From Aphrophora alni (lineage: Eukaryota > Arthropoda > Insecta > Hemiptera > Aphrophoridae): a DNA stretch of 64,000 nt. The stretch's first letter is position 1. Every line of letters begins with the position of its first letter. Both the position numbers and the translations under genes were made by a program. Location of the stretch: positions 46,409,142 to 46,473,141 of the forward strand of contig OY740768.1 in assembly GCA_963513935.1 (NCBI GenBank), in the 5' to 3' direction. The notes beneath the pieces are model-generated. The model did no database searches. It was not told the origin of the DNA and was given only the letters and a program-made list of their open reading frames with translations. Shown here piece by piece: positions 35,822 to 45,670 of the stretch.

Positions 35822-36034
35822 AAACGTCAAATATTACAAATTTCAAATAGTTTTTCGTTCAAAGTTGGCGATATGAGTTATAATTATGTATTTATTTTAT
35901 CTCCAACTTAACCACTGAACTCAATGTTGAAAAACCATGTTTAATATGTCAAACGACTATGTTACCATTTAAAAAAAATCGATTCGAATTTACGATGGCG
36001 GCCAAAAATTTAAACATATATTTTCATTGTTTGT
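35822..36034 (+). repeat. Segment duplicated in inverted orientation inside FB3
   Basis: About 210 bp running from ACGTCAAATATTACAAATTT to TTTCATTGTTTGTAG match the reverse complement of about 38690-38900 (in FB3) at roughly 95% by eye. The match continues a further 60 bp or so into the adjoining Fam-A copy with small indels. It contains GATGGCGGCCAAAAATTTAA. Confidence 0.9.
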
Positions 36035-36240
36035 AGGCGAAAACCATAAGGTCATTACTGATTAAAAAATAAAGACCCCCTAGCTCTCGACGAATACTCT
36101 ATTAGCGTAAGGGTCGGAAGGGAACAAGAATTGGTCAATAGAGACATGATGGAAGAGAGGGATCTAACTCAAGACTACTGGACATCCAGCTAGATACCCT
36201 CGAAATATTCACTCCTGTAGTGATTCCATGAGGGTGTAAA
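36035..36240 (+). repeat. Fam-A dispersed repeat, copy 9
   Basis: A plus copy from GGCGAAAACCATAAGGTCAT through CGACGAATACTCTATTAGCG, GGGTCGGAAGGGAACAAGAA and GATCTAACTCAAGACTACTG to a 3' part TCCATGAGGGTGTAAA. Its 5' part is included in the inverted copy within FB3. Confidence 0.88.
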
Positions 36241-36399
36241 CACCATAAGAAGTAGTAAAAGAGAAAAGTTATTAAAATTCATTTGTTATTGCTCTTATAC
36301 TCACAAGAAACAAAACGTGACAAATGATGTTCTAAAATTTAGAATCATATTGTGGCCAAGCATGTATATTCTTAATTTTTAATTACTATCTCGCATATA

Positions 36400-36860
36400 C
36401 GTAGATACTGTACCACGTTTACTTGGAGAAAGTTATGTGGTGGGTTAAAAAATCTATCTGTTTTGAGGTTCCGTGGGCTCCAAAAGTTTTTGGAATGATG
36501 TCTGTCCCTTTGCAGTAATCGTAAATTCTAAAAATTGACAACTGATTTCTTTTAAATTTAGTGAAATGTGAAAATGATTTAACTTATTCAATAACAAATA
36601 TTATGGATCAGGAATATTTTTTGGGGGGGGGGAACAAAAACGAACGATATTATTTTACGCTGACGAGACGTTATGTTTAGACCCTATGTAAATATCTTTT
36701 TCAGACTGTGTTTATTTTCACTTTTTGACATTTTTGGTTACGAATAGGTTTGGCTAGTTTTTTTTTTTTAACCGTTTATTTCGTTTTGGGATAGATGAAT
36801 GAGAAGGATTGTGCAATGTTTTTTGGTTAATTTTTTAATATAATTATCAAGAATCTTGAG
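36400..36860 (+). repeat. Fam-B dispersed repeat, intronic copy
   Basis: Contains GAGGTTCCGTGGGCTCCAAA, AGTTTTTGGAATGATGTCTG, a TTTGGCTAG...ACCGTTTATTTCG box and AGAAGGATTGTGCAATGTTT, the family order seen at 39300-40040. Confidence 0.7.
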
Positions 36861-36914
36861 CACCTAGGTTGACCATATTTCATGCTTCTATTACTAATTG
36901 GGATAAAGATATGT

Positions 36915-37285
36915 TACAATCTTGTTGAGCACAGTGGTGAAATTCATAATAATGATTCGAATTTGCCCCTAACCACAATCATTAGAAACTTTAAAATAAA
37001 ACACAATTATCTGATTAATTGTTCTTTATTAATTATTTCCTCTAAATGCCCTGATGTACATTTCGATAACATGGTTATCATCATCGAGAGTCTTGTTTAT
37101 AAACTAAATCTAAACAGCTTGCACTCAGGTTATCATAGTTTTAGGTTTAATTTTATTTCATTAGTAGATATGTAAGTTTAGATTTAGTTTATAAACAAGA
37201 CCCTCCGATGATTGTGATCAGATAATTGTGTTTTATTTTAAAGTTTCTAGTGATTGTGGTTAGGGGCAAATTCGAATCATTATTG
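36915..37285. mobile_element. Foldback element FB2 (371 bp)
   Basis: Starts TACAATCTTGTTGAGCACAG and ends GAATCATTATTG, flanked by an 11-bp direct repeat TAAAGATATGT (36904-36914 and 37286-37296). The outer arms share the FB family sequence (GAATTTGCCCCTAACCACAA and so on). A second, nested inverted repeat sits in the loop: GTTTATAAACTAAATCTAAA at about 37096 and its complement at about 37175. The open frame through the left arm resembles the one in FB3 only because the arms are homologous. Confidence 0.9.
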
Positions 37286-37544
37286 TAAAGATATGTGATG
37301 AAATTAAATATTATTTTTAAGATGTTTTAAGAACATCTCGGCAACGCCATTTTAAAAAAGGGGCAATTTTAATTTAATTATTTAAACTTGTAAATAGAAC
37401 TATAAATTGTGATTCTTTATGCCTTGGCAGTTTAATCATCACCGAAATACATTAATGATATATATTTCAACTATAAATATAATTTCATATTCATCACATC
37501 ATTGGATCACGTTTTTTAGTAAAAACTTTGTCAAAGTTAAAAAT

Positions 37545-37688
37545 TTATTCTGAAGCGTGCCACAACCTGCTGCTTTGCTCCCTGCCAGTAAATGATACTA
37601 TCAGTTGGATTATCTTCCTTCTCAGCACATTGAGCCCGTCATTGACAAAGCTTATTTTATCATTCAACAGAGTATTTGGTTCTCTTTT
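37545..37688 (-). CDS. Possible coding remnant or terminal exon, unidentified
   Basis: On the minus strand, after TTTACTCTTGCAG (37690), a frame reads KREPNTLLNDKISFVNDGLN and ends ...SRLWHASE stop, 47 residues; the stop overlaps an AATAAA. The frame is also open about 14 codons upstream of the acceptor, so no splicing need be assumed. It lacks a start codon. The composition is protein-like, but I know no family. It could be a transposon ORF scrap inside the intron of the peptide gene. Confidence 0.22.
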   Translation of the reverse strand, partial: KREPNTLLNDKISFVNDGLNVLRRKIIQLIVSFTGREQSSRLWHASE

Positions 37689-37864
37689 ACTGCAAGAGTA
37701 AATCTGAAAACTTTCCCTAAATCTTTAATAGTTTTCCTTTTAAGTATTGGTTGAAATCTATATTAACTTTTATATATTTTTCTTTACAACTTGTAAATCA
37801 ACATAACTTAAATACAAATGAGTACTTTTCGGAGGTATTTATTTAATATCTAATTGTTTACTTT

Positions 37865-38070
37865 TAGGAGTTTGTCTTATAGAGAGCACTCCCTAGGTAC
37901 TCTAGGCGGATCTACACCTTTTTCATGTAGTCTTGGGTCTCTCTTGGCAAACTCTTCTTCTATTCGACCCTGAAGTTTATTAGAGTATTCCCCAGGGATA
38001 GGGATTTCTATTTTATCCCCTTATATTATTACTTCTTAAGAGGAAGACAGTGAAGTTATTCCCCGTTAAA
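37865..38070 (-). repeat. Fam-A dispersed repeat, copy 10
   Basis: Minus copy: CTCCCTAGGTACTCTAGGCG, CATGTAGTCTTGGGTCTCTC, TATTCGACCCTGAAGTTTAT and TAGAGTATTCCCCAGGGATA in plus reading. The GATAGGAAA box is deleted. Confidence 0.82.
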
Positions 38071-38457
38071 TAAGAAAGGAAAAAAATATAATAAATTTAT
38101 TGTAAATAGTTGTTTAGATTTATTAGTAATAGATTTACAACATACTAAGAAGTATAGAAAAAGCAGGACAACACAAATTTTTATCATTTAAGAATAAAAT
38201 GCACTCTGAAGAAAAAAACAAAGGGATGACATAATTCTTGAGTTAAGTTACATAATGACTATTCTAAGTAAATTAAAATGTATAATTCCGCACCATTCAG
38301 TATTTGTGTTAATTATCTAATAAGCTGTTAGCATATTCTTAAAACAAGGAAGAATGTCCCTAAAGTTGCATTAAAACTCGTTAATAAAATGGTATTAAAG
38401 TGAATAATCTTTCATTGAATTGCGAAGAGCTATGTCCTTTATTTTTAATTACAGTTG

Positions 38458-39022
38458 TATATACAATCTTGTTGAGCACTGTGGTGAAATTCACAATAAT
38501 GATTCGAATTTGCCCCTAACCACAATCACTAGAAACTTTAAAATAAAACACAATTATCTGATTAATTGTTCTTTATTAATTAATTCCACTAAATGCCCTT
38601 TCCTTTATGGAATTCCAGCCATACGTATTCGAGAGTTAGGGGATCTTTATTTTATTTTCTTTCTTTATTTTTTTAATCAGTAATGACTACAAACAATGAA
38701 AATATATGTTTAAATTTTTGGCCGCCATCGTAAATTCGAGTCGATTTTTTAAAATGGTAACATAGTCGTTTGACAAATTAAACATGGTTTTTCAACATTG
38801 AGTTCACTGGTTAAGTTGGAGATAAAATAAATACATAATTATATCTCATATCGCCAACTTTGAACGAAAAACTATTTGAAATTTGTAAGATTTGACGTTA
38901 AAGATTTGACTTTAAGGAAAGGGCATTTAGTGGAAATAATTAATAAAGAACAATTAATCAGATAATTGTGTTTTATTTTAAAGTTTCTAGTGATTGTGGT
39001 TAGGGGCAAATTCGAATCATTA
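38458..39022. mobile_element. Foldback element FB3 with captured intronic sequence
   Basis: Arms of 109 bp (38498-38606 and 38914-39022) are near-perfect reverse complements and the left end again carries the unpaired TACAATCTTGTTGAGCACTG lead. A 10-bp direct repeat, ATTACAGTTG (38448-38457 and 39019-39028), flanks it. The ~300-bp loop is not family sequence: it is an inverted copy of about 35822-36100, including the junction between that DNA and Fam-A copy 9. FB3 is therefore a capture (transduplication) of neighbouring DNA, or of an identical junction elsewhere. Confidence 0.9.
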
Positions 39023-39299
39023 CAGTTGCAGAAACTAATTTAAGTTTCTTGAATAGGGGTGAAATTAAAATTATTTTCAGAGATTTATATTTAAAACGAG
39101 CATAACATTGTTGGATTCCATATTTTATCTCGAAACCTTTGTGATTTCCATTAGTTAGAAATATATAGGCTAACATATTACCATAGAACGAATTATGTGA
39201 CATCTTATAATATGGTTTTGTTAATTAAAAATTAATGTTTGTTCTAAAATAGAACATAATTTGCACTGTTTATAAATCTTTTTTACTTTGTTACATATG

Positions 39300-40040
39300 C
39301 GTAGTATATGAGTCATAAAACCGGTGGGGGGTTTTAGCGGAAATATTCGTTTTGAGGACCTCCGAGACCATGAAAGTGCTTTTGGGAACATTGTCAGTCT
39401 GTTGCCTATGCAATCGTTATAGCCCTAAAAATTGGGCCGATTATAATCAAATTTGGTATGTCGACATGTTTTGTTTATATTGCAAGACTTTTTTCATTTT
39501 TGTCGATAACTCAAAATTTGGTAGTACCTGCCATAAGAAAAAATCACAAAATTATCAGTCTCTCAAATTTGTTTCCAAGAAATTTAACTAAAATGTCGCT
39601 CTTAACACCTAAATTAAATATATTGGTTGCCATCAGTACAAAAATCTGGTTCGTAAGTTACCGGTAAAAAAATCGGCCTTGCTGATGTTATAAATGACAT
39701 ATTTTCTCTAAATCGGCTCTACCGATTGAAATACAATTTTGGTGAAATATTAAGATTAATTACCCAAACCAATGTGCAAAATTCAAATAATGAAACATTG
39801 TCGTTACGCAATAATTAAAAAAAAAGGAAAGCGTACCTTGACTGCTGCCATTTAAACTTGATTTTATTTTATAATATTTATGATAATGGGCGTAGTTTAT
39901 GATTTTTCACCGTTTATCATTGTTTCTTACGAAATTTTTCTTTATTGCTTTTTACTGTAACTTTTAGGCGAAACAGAAGTTGGGTGTGTAATGGATTTTC
40001 CACTTAATTTTGATTCAAAATATTTACTTTTAAGTACCAT
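39300..40040 (+). repeat. Fam-B dispersed repeat, longest intronic copy
   Basis: Carries GAGGACCTCCGAGACCATGA, AAGTGCTTTTGGGAACATTG, CCGATTATAATCAAATTTGG, TATGTCGACATGTTTTGTTT, a TAAGATTAATTACCCAAACC box, AATGTGCAAAATTC, GTACCTTGACTGCTGCCATT and a TTTCACCGTTTATCATTG tail box. This is the best copy for a family consensus. The two overlapping plus frames (39352, 39458) are by-products. Confidence 0.78.
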
Positions 40041-40347
40041 AATATGTGTACGTACTTCAATGATTTGTTTGCCTATTTGTAAAATTAGTAATATAATGTA
40101 GACTCTAAATTTATTTTACATAATTACAAGTCAAAGTTATAAATATAAATAACACAAAACTATTCTATTATTCAACTGGACTTACTTTAGATGTAATAAG
40201 CCAATAATTATACAATTAGCACACTATACAACCAGATTTACTCATTAGTTATTTTAAAATTCTCCACCAAAAACATTATTTGTACATAGTATGACAATTT
40301 TGACTTAAAATCTTAAGAGTAAAATTTTATATAAAAAAAATACTTAC

Positions 40348-40365
40348 TGCAATAGCCTTGTACAT
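40348..40365 (-). CDS. Secreted Gly/His-rich peptide gene, coding exon 1
   Basis: Encodes the first six residues, MYKAIA, from ATG at 40365. The start context is CAACA then ATG. The exon ends GCA followed by the donor GTAAGTAT, phase 0, and joins exon 2 at 35133 to complete the hydrophobic core of the signal peptide. Three things together make this pairing convincing: both borders are canonical, the phases agree, and the N-terminal Lys plus hydrophobic run appear only after joining. The exon lies 5.2 kb from exon 2, with repeats between. Confidence 0.72.
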
Positions 40366-40515
40366 TGTTGATATAGAAGTAATATACTTGCACAAATTAA
40401 TACTTGAATAATGCTTAGAGAGATTTGTCTGTTATTATATACAACTTTGGTTGCACAGGTCACATAACATCGCAGAAGAAAATCGGTTATCTGCGGTAAA
40501 TACCCCGATTAGAAT
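40366..40515 (-). promoter_or_regulatory. 5' UTR and putative promoter of the secreted peptide gene
   Basis: On the minus strand a TATATAATAA box (40431-40441 in plus coordinates) lies 75 bp before the ATG, with a TCAAGT initiator-like site about 35 bp downstream of it (40402-40407). Further upstream are an AGATAA GATA site (40487-40492) and a GGGGTATTTACC element (40495-40506), which only partly fits the insect Rel/NF-kB consensus. A GATA site next to a Rel site is a known layout in insect immune promoters. The TATA box is reasonable; the Rel reading is speculative. Confidence 0.4.
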
Positions 40516-40727
40516 ATATCTGTGCAGCCTACTCAAAGTCAACGGGTCAACTGTCAAAGGTTTGCTCGTAATCGATTTGGGAATTCCTTTTAATTTATTT
40601 TCTTCTTCATACATTGTGGTTCTTTATCAGAAAAATTTAGTAACTTGGTAATATGAAGTCGTAATAAATAATACTACTACATACAAAATCAATTAATTTA
40701 TAATAATTATTTTCATTTTCTTTAAAG

Positions 40728-41400
40728 ATGAAAACCTCTCGGTTATTTCCTTAAAAAAAGAAAAGAACAGAAAAGCCTCAGAGACTCCTAGCCCTCGAAT
40801 ACTCTAATATATTTCAATAGTGTCAAGGTTAGGGAAGAACGAGATTATCAAGAGAGACCTGATAGGAAAAATGAAAAAGAATTATCTAACCTAAAACTAG
40901 TTAAAGAAAGTGTCAAGGTTAGGGAAGAACGAGATTATCAAGAGAGACCTGATAGGAAAGATGAAAAAGAATTATCTAACCTAAAACTAGTTGAAGAAAG
41001 TGTCAAGGTTAGGGAAGAACGAGATTATCAAGAGAGACCTGATAGGAAAGATGAAAAAGAATTATCTAACCTAAAACTAGTTGAAGAAAGTGTCAAGGTT
41101 AGGGAAGAACGAGATTATCAAGAGAGACCTGATAGGAAAGATGAAAAAGAATTATCTAACCTAAAACTAGTTGAAGAAAGTGTCAAGGTTAGGGAAGAAC
41201 GAGATTATCAAGAGAGACCTGATAGGAAAGATGAAAAAGAATTATCTAACCTAAAACTAGTTGAAGAAAGTGTCAAGGTTAGGGAAGAACGAGATTATCA
41301 AGAGAGACCTGATAGGAAAGATGAAAAAGAATTATCTAACCTAAAACTAGTTAAAGAATGGTGTGGATCCAGGCACTTCTACATCCGTATAGATGAACTG
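40728..41400 (+). repeat. Fam-A dispersed repeat, copy 11, with internal expansion
   Basis: A plus copy starting GATGAAAACCTCTCGGTTAT, with CCCTCGAATACTCTAATATA. The segment spanning AAGAACGAGATTATCAAGAG and ACCTGATAGGAAA is present six times instead of once (see 40821-41360). The ordinary 3' part resumes at TGGTGTGGATCCAGGCACTT. Confidence 0.9.
40821..41360. repeat. 90-bp minisatellite, six units, inside a Fam-A copy
   Basis: TGTCAAGGTTAGGGAAGAAC recurs at 40821, 40911, 41001, 41091, 41181 and 41271: exactly 90 bp each time. Units are nearly identical (one A/G change in the GATAGGAAA box of unit 1, and TTAAAG versus TTGAAG at unit ends), so the amplification is recent compared with the age of the Fam-A copies. 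No open frame runs through it. Confidence 0.97.
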
Positions 41401-41404
41401 AGAG

Positions 41405-42435
41405 AAATACTTCAAATAAATTAATTACGTATTCTTGAACCGTGACTATATTATAAGTTTGCGTTCATTTGCCTCATGAAAATTGTTTACGGAATCAGCT
41501 GATTGGGACATATTGGACATTCTGAAACTGCGTTCTACAAATTTAACATTCATTTTCACCTCATGACTAATAAGGGTACTTTATTTAGCGGGAGATGAGA
41601 GCATTAGATTTTAAACTGGGTCTTTGAGGTCAAATTTTATCGCAATAGAACCAGTTTTAAAAATATCTATTTTATTTTGTGTTATTATGACAGGTACTAA
41701 GTAAATTTCGGGAGTTGATTTCATTAACATCATAATACCTTCTTCATTGTTAGTTATGTGTAGAAGGCGGTGGTTATATTACGAGCATTGATTTTTGTTC
41801 ACGACGCACAATATTTACATTATTATAATTTCTTTGTACCCTTGTTAGACAGTATTTAGGCTCAGGCCTGTTGACAGGTGTTTTGGGATCCTAACACTTT
41901 TTTACCCCAACCAATTGACTCTTACTTAGTAATTACAGTTTGTCCTTGCCCTTCCATATTGATGCATTTTCTTCAATAGGCTATAATATAGTTTTCTGTA
42001 TATCTTTCTTTCTTCGGATTATTTAGCATCTGGTTTTTTTAGGTGTTTCAAGTTTCTCTATGATAACGTTTGTTGAATATAAAAATAAAGATTTGGAAGA
42101 TTTTGGTATCAAGTGAAGTAGCCTAATGATTACTATTAAAATGAAAGACCTTTTTCTTAATTTTTATAAGAATATACTACAAAAAGATAACTTTCTTGAG
42201 GCTCATGAAAATACTGGTAATATAATAAATATACACTTATTGTCTGGGAAACAGTGAATTAGTAGCGTGCTCTTCTATCCTAAGCTTAGGTAGCCTATAC
42301 GTGACATGCGTGTATCTAGACACTAAAGTTGAGAAGTTAGTCAGAATTGCTTTACTTATTATGGAAAATATGATTAACTTTTGACTAATCAGAATATTGA
42401 TGTTGTTGATAAGTATTTAAACTGGACAGTATTTA
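41405..42435. other. No supported gene
   Basis: AT-rich, with no motif or repeat end that I can name. Confidence 0.5.
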
Positions 42436-42439
42436 AGGA

Positions 42440-43220
42440 AGTTACGAAAATGCACCCCCCCCGTAATTTCTGTCCGTCTGAAATAAGAACGTTTAAAGTA
42501 AAATTTGAGTAATTTATATTATTATTGTCGTTTTTTACACATTTTATAAACACACCAAACCCGGAAATAAAGAGGGGGTGAAGAAGTGACAGGAAATTGA
42601 TATTTTTAATAATGTATTTAATTGTTCCAATTTATATTCATAGTTTAAATTTTGTATTTTTAAAAAAACCTCTAATTTTTAACACTGTTTTACTTTTAGT
42701 ATTTATATAAATTAGCATATGTAAAATTACACGAGATAATTTTTATTTTAGAATTTTAAATACACTCGATTTTCAGTTGTGTATTAAAAAGTATGAAAGA
42801 TTAAATCATTAAAATTTGTTAGATAATTTAGTTCCTCATAAATACGTAGAATGGAAAAAAACACACACTTTCATAAGAAAAATACATTAAATGCTATTTC
42901 ACAAAATTGTCTGTAACGATTTTGTTCAAATTTTAGTGAAGTATGAAGATTAATTACCCAAACTCGTGTGCAAAATCATATGTAAAAAAATATTATTTGT
43001 CAACAAAAACTAAAGTTGAGCATTCACCACGTTATTATATTTAATCAAATACGACTTACGCTTGGTACGCTTTTATGACAAAATATATTCCCCCCCCTTT
43101 TTTTCAAAAGACGGTGCCCTTGTTTCATTTACAATTTTCAACTAACAATATGGTGACGATTATTTGGAGATGGGTGAGTGAGAAAATTTGTGCAATCTTT
43201 TTACATAATTTATTTTATTA
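42440..43220 (+). repeat. Fam-B dispersed repeat, copy near 43 kb
   Basis: The best-preserved part is 42895-43210: TTGTTCAAATTTTAGTGAAG, TATGAAGATTAATTACCCAA, ACTCGTGTGCAAAATCATAT and AGTGAGAAAATTTGTGCAAT, in family order. A poly(C)/poly(T) tract lies at about 43090. Confidence 0.75.
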
Positions 43221-43224
43221 TATT

Positions 43225-44385
43225 TATTTATTTATGTTTTGTTTTAATTTTTGCATTTGCTACACTGCTACACATGAACACTGTTACACTGAATGCATTT
43301 GCATTCAGTTTCTGAACATGAACACTGAATTTTAAAACGAAAATAATTTCACAATCATCCAGCCGTATCAAATAGTATTTCAATGGTGAATTTTCTCACT
43401 TATTTTGTTGGCTTGTTCCCCCCCCCCTTTAATTATTCCTATTGTGTTCATCTTCAAATGAGATTCTCCATTAAATCTATCAATCAATTATAATTTTAAT
43501 TTTCAAGTATTTTTGTCATTAGAAATTTCATGGTTACTAAACCCTTTTTCATATCTATTAGCTGTTTTGTGTAATATACCAACAACAGACCAAAATAAAA
43601 CGGGTTATCGTATGTTTTTGTTTTTTTAAAAATCTTTACAGAAACGTTACAAAATAGATTGAATACAAAAAAAATACTGCTTTTGACATAAATACTTACA
43701 GTCATTAAATATATGAAAGTAATAATTAAGTAATTATATGGAAAATCATTATTTTTGATAGTTAACATTTTCTGTCAATTTTTACAATTTTCAATTAAGA
43801 TCGTATTTCCAAAATGTGACTAAAAATATTTTTATAAAGCGTCTGGATTAAGTCACAATAAAGGAAAAAAACATTCCCGAATACGTTTTTGTAGCTCTGG
43901 GAATTCTTGTGAATATCGCCGCAGTGGTCCTTGGACATTTGACTATGTTGTTAGGTTGCATTTATACAAAATTACATAGCCAAATATAAAGTTTTCAATT
44001 TATAACAAGTTTTCCGACCGTAATCATGCATCGGAAGTAACTTCAAAGAAAATTAAACCTGAATGCATTACACCATTACTACGTTGTTTATAAGCTTATT
44101 CAAGATTTATTAACTCGCGTCTAGAACATTGCTTTTTCCAAGAGAAGGATTCGCATCTATTTATTATAAAACTGCAAGATTTACTTGACTGGTTATTTTA
44201 ATGTCAGTCGTCTATATCATTCCATTGTCGTCAAACCGTAAATACAATACTTAGCGTAGCTTTTAACATTCCAAGGGAGGTTATCGTAGCGAAGGTAGGG
44301 GTGAGTTAAATTATTTCTTACACCGATAATGTAAACGGTTGTGTTATTTGTTAGGTCTGGTTTTATATTCCAGAGGCCTAACTTA
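43225..44385. other. No supported gene
   Basis: AT-rich with a C10 tract near 43418. The minus frame 44217-44450 (about 77 codons, several Cys, Pro and Trp) is unusually protein-like but continues into the 45-bp repeat array and has no recognised motif. Confidence 0.45.
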
Positions 44386-44389
44386 CATC

Positions 44390-44790
44390 GTTGGCACGGA
44401 ATTAAGGCTAAGGAGGTAGTGGATGCTAAGCATTCTGGAGTAAATCCCAAACTAAGGGAGTAGAGGAAACAGAAAAGAGCCTTCTAAGTACCATACGACT
44501 GAAGTGGACATAAGTCTGAAATTGAGCCTTTAATACTACCATAAAACCTAAAAGGGCAGATGAAACAGGAGTCGTGTGAAACTACCATAAGCCCTAAAAA
44601 CACAGGGTATGGTGGTATCTTGTGTAATCCAGTAAAGCCTAAAAGAGCAGGGAAAGCAGGTCCCATCTGTAGTACCGTAACCCCTAAAAGAATAGGAGGG
44701 TCAGGAGTGTTCTATAGTACATTAAACCCCAAAGGGCAAAGGAAGATTGAGTCTTTAGTAGTACCATAAGGCCTTAAAGATTTATCATTA
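44390..44790. repeat. Degenerate 45-bp minisatellite in coding phase
   Basis: Seven or eight units of 45-47 bp built on AGTACCATAA(R)CCCTAAAAG. In the plus frame (44560-44769) the unit is exactly 15 codons, with PK at residues 12, 27, 42 and 57: the units read TTISPKNTGYGGI, NPVKPKRAGKAGPI, STVTPKRIGGSGVF and STLNPKGQRK. The minus strand is also open across most of the array. It may be an exon of a repetitive protein, or a minisatellite whose unit happens to be a multiple of three. Confidence 0.75.
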
Positions 44791-44937
44791 AGATACCGTT
44801 AGCTCTGAGAGGTCTTTTGGGAAGTAAGATAGTTTTGAAGAAACAAGCAGATTAAGGTTTTTTTTTACACAGTAATAAAATTAATTAAATGTTAAAATAA
44901 GTGCTTTATACAATAATATTTCAAGTGACAAATATAC

Positions 44938-45010
44938 GACCTAGACTGGGAATCGAACCCAGGACCTTTGGCTTTACGCTCCAATGCTCTACCAACTGAG
45001 CTATCCTAGT
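44938..45010 (-). tRNA. tRNA-like sequence, 73 nt, probably a pseudogene or SINE head
   Basis: The minus strand folds as a cloverleaf. The acceptor stem pairs 6 of 7 positions including wobbles, and the D arm is GCTC/GAGC with the A box TAGCTCAGTTGG. The anticodon stem is TTGG/CCAA plus an A-G mismatch. The T arm CTGGG/CCCAG has a perfect B box GGTTCGATTCC. By position the anticodon would be GTA (Tyr), but base 33 is C instead of the invariant T and the stem mismatch sits next to the loop, so it is unlikely to be a working tRNA. The A and B boxes could still recruit Pol III. A deleted inverted copy lies at 45628-45670. Confidence 0.6.
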
Positions 45011-45627
45011 CGCTTCCCAGCACAGGCCGTAGACTTCTCACTTGACTTTACTTTATTGCTGCATTTTTTTGAGTTACCAAATTAATTACCTCGCATATGC
45101 GACATTGAAATTATTTTTTACTCATTTTGTAGCCCTTACGTATGTATTAACAATGACTACATAAATACTATAAGACACGACATGGCCATGTTAAATATTC
45201 TACGCTTATTCTTGAGTTGACCAATACCCGCTAGGTCGCTCTGCTAGAGAATCTGAAGTTGATGTGACTGGCGCTAGGTGGCTTTACGGTCAAACAATGT
45301 TTCAGGCGGGTAAGAGAAAACGCACTGATGCCACATATGGGACCAGAGATGCGAGGGAAGGTCGAGAATCGCTTATCTCAGCGCACGAACTGACAACACT
45401 GACTATGATGACGGAAGTAAGTGAGGAGGTTTGTGAGAGAGAGGTCAACAGTTGTACAGTCTTAACCAAGTGGGATGCGTACAGTCAAGCACCTGCTGCT
45501 AGCGCTTTCTGATAGCTGTGTGTCAAACTTGTGACGAACAGCACCCGTAAAGCGTAGACTATTTCCCTATCCTATGTCGTGTCTTATAGTATTTATGTAG
45601 TCATTGGTATTAATTAATTAATTATCC

Positions 45628-45670
45628 ACTAGGATAGCTCAGGTCCTGGGTTCGATTCCCAGTCTAGCTC
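45628..45670 (+). pseudogene. tRNA-like sequence with the anticodon arm deleted
   Basis: ACTAGGATAGCTCAG joins directly to GTCCTGGGTTCGATTCCCAG and TCTAGCTC. Compared with the copy at 44938-45010, the D-loop to variable-loop segment (about 30 nt) is missing. The B box is intact; only half of the A box remains. Confidence 0.85.

Larger units (their letters stand above)
35134..40347 (-). other. 5.2-kb intron of the secreted peptide gene, filled with repeats
   Basis: The donor GTAAGTAT (from 40347 downward) and the acceptor TTACACAG (at 35134) are both canonical. The intron is about 34 times the length of the coding sequence. It holds Fam-A copies at 36035 and 37865, Fam-B at 36400 and 39300, foldback elements FB2 and FB3, and the 210-bp sequence whose inverted copy sits inside FB3. 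It also contains the unproved minus frame 37545-37688. The splice junction falls inside the signal peptide. Confidence 0.7.

Noticed and set aside
36882..38683. Two homologous frames sharing YNLVEHCGEIHNNDSNLPLT
   Set aside because: Both are translations of the left arm of FB2 and FB3; similarity comes from the shared element, not from a conserved protein.
44938..45010. Functional tRNA-Tyr
   Set aside because: C at position 33, a mismatch closing the anticodon loop, an A-A mismatch in the acceptor stem and a partner copy in an inverted repeat favour a tRNA-derived repeat.
45264..45512. 82-codon frame in the centre of the inverted tRNA-like pair
   Set aside because: No recognised domain and no partner exon; kept only as part of the repeat description.
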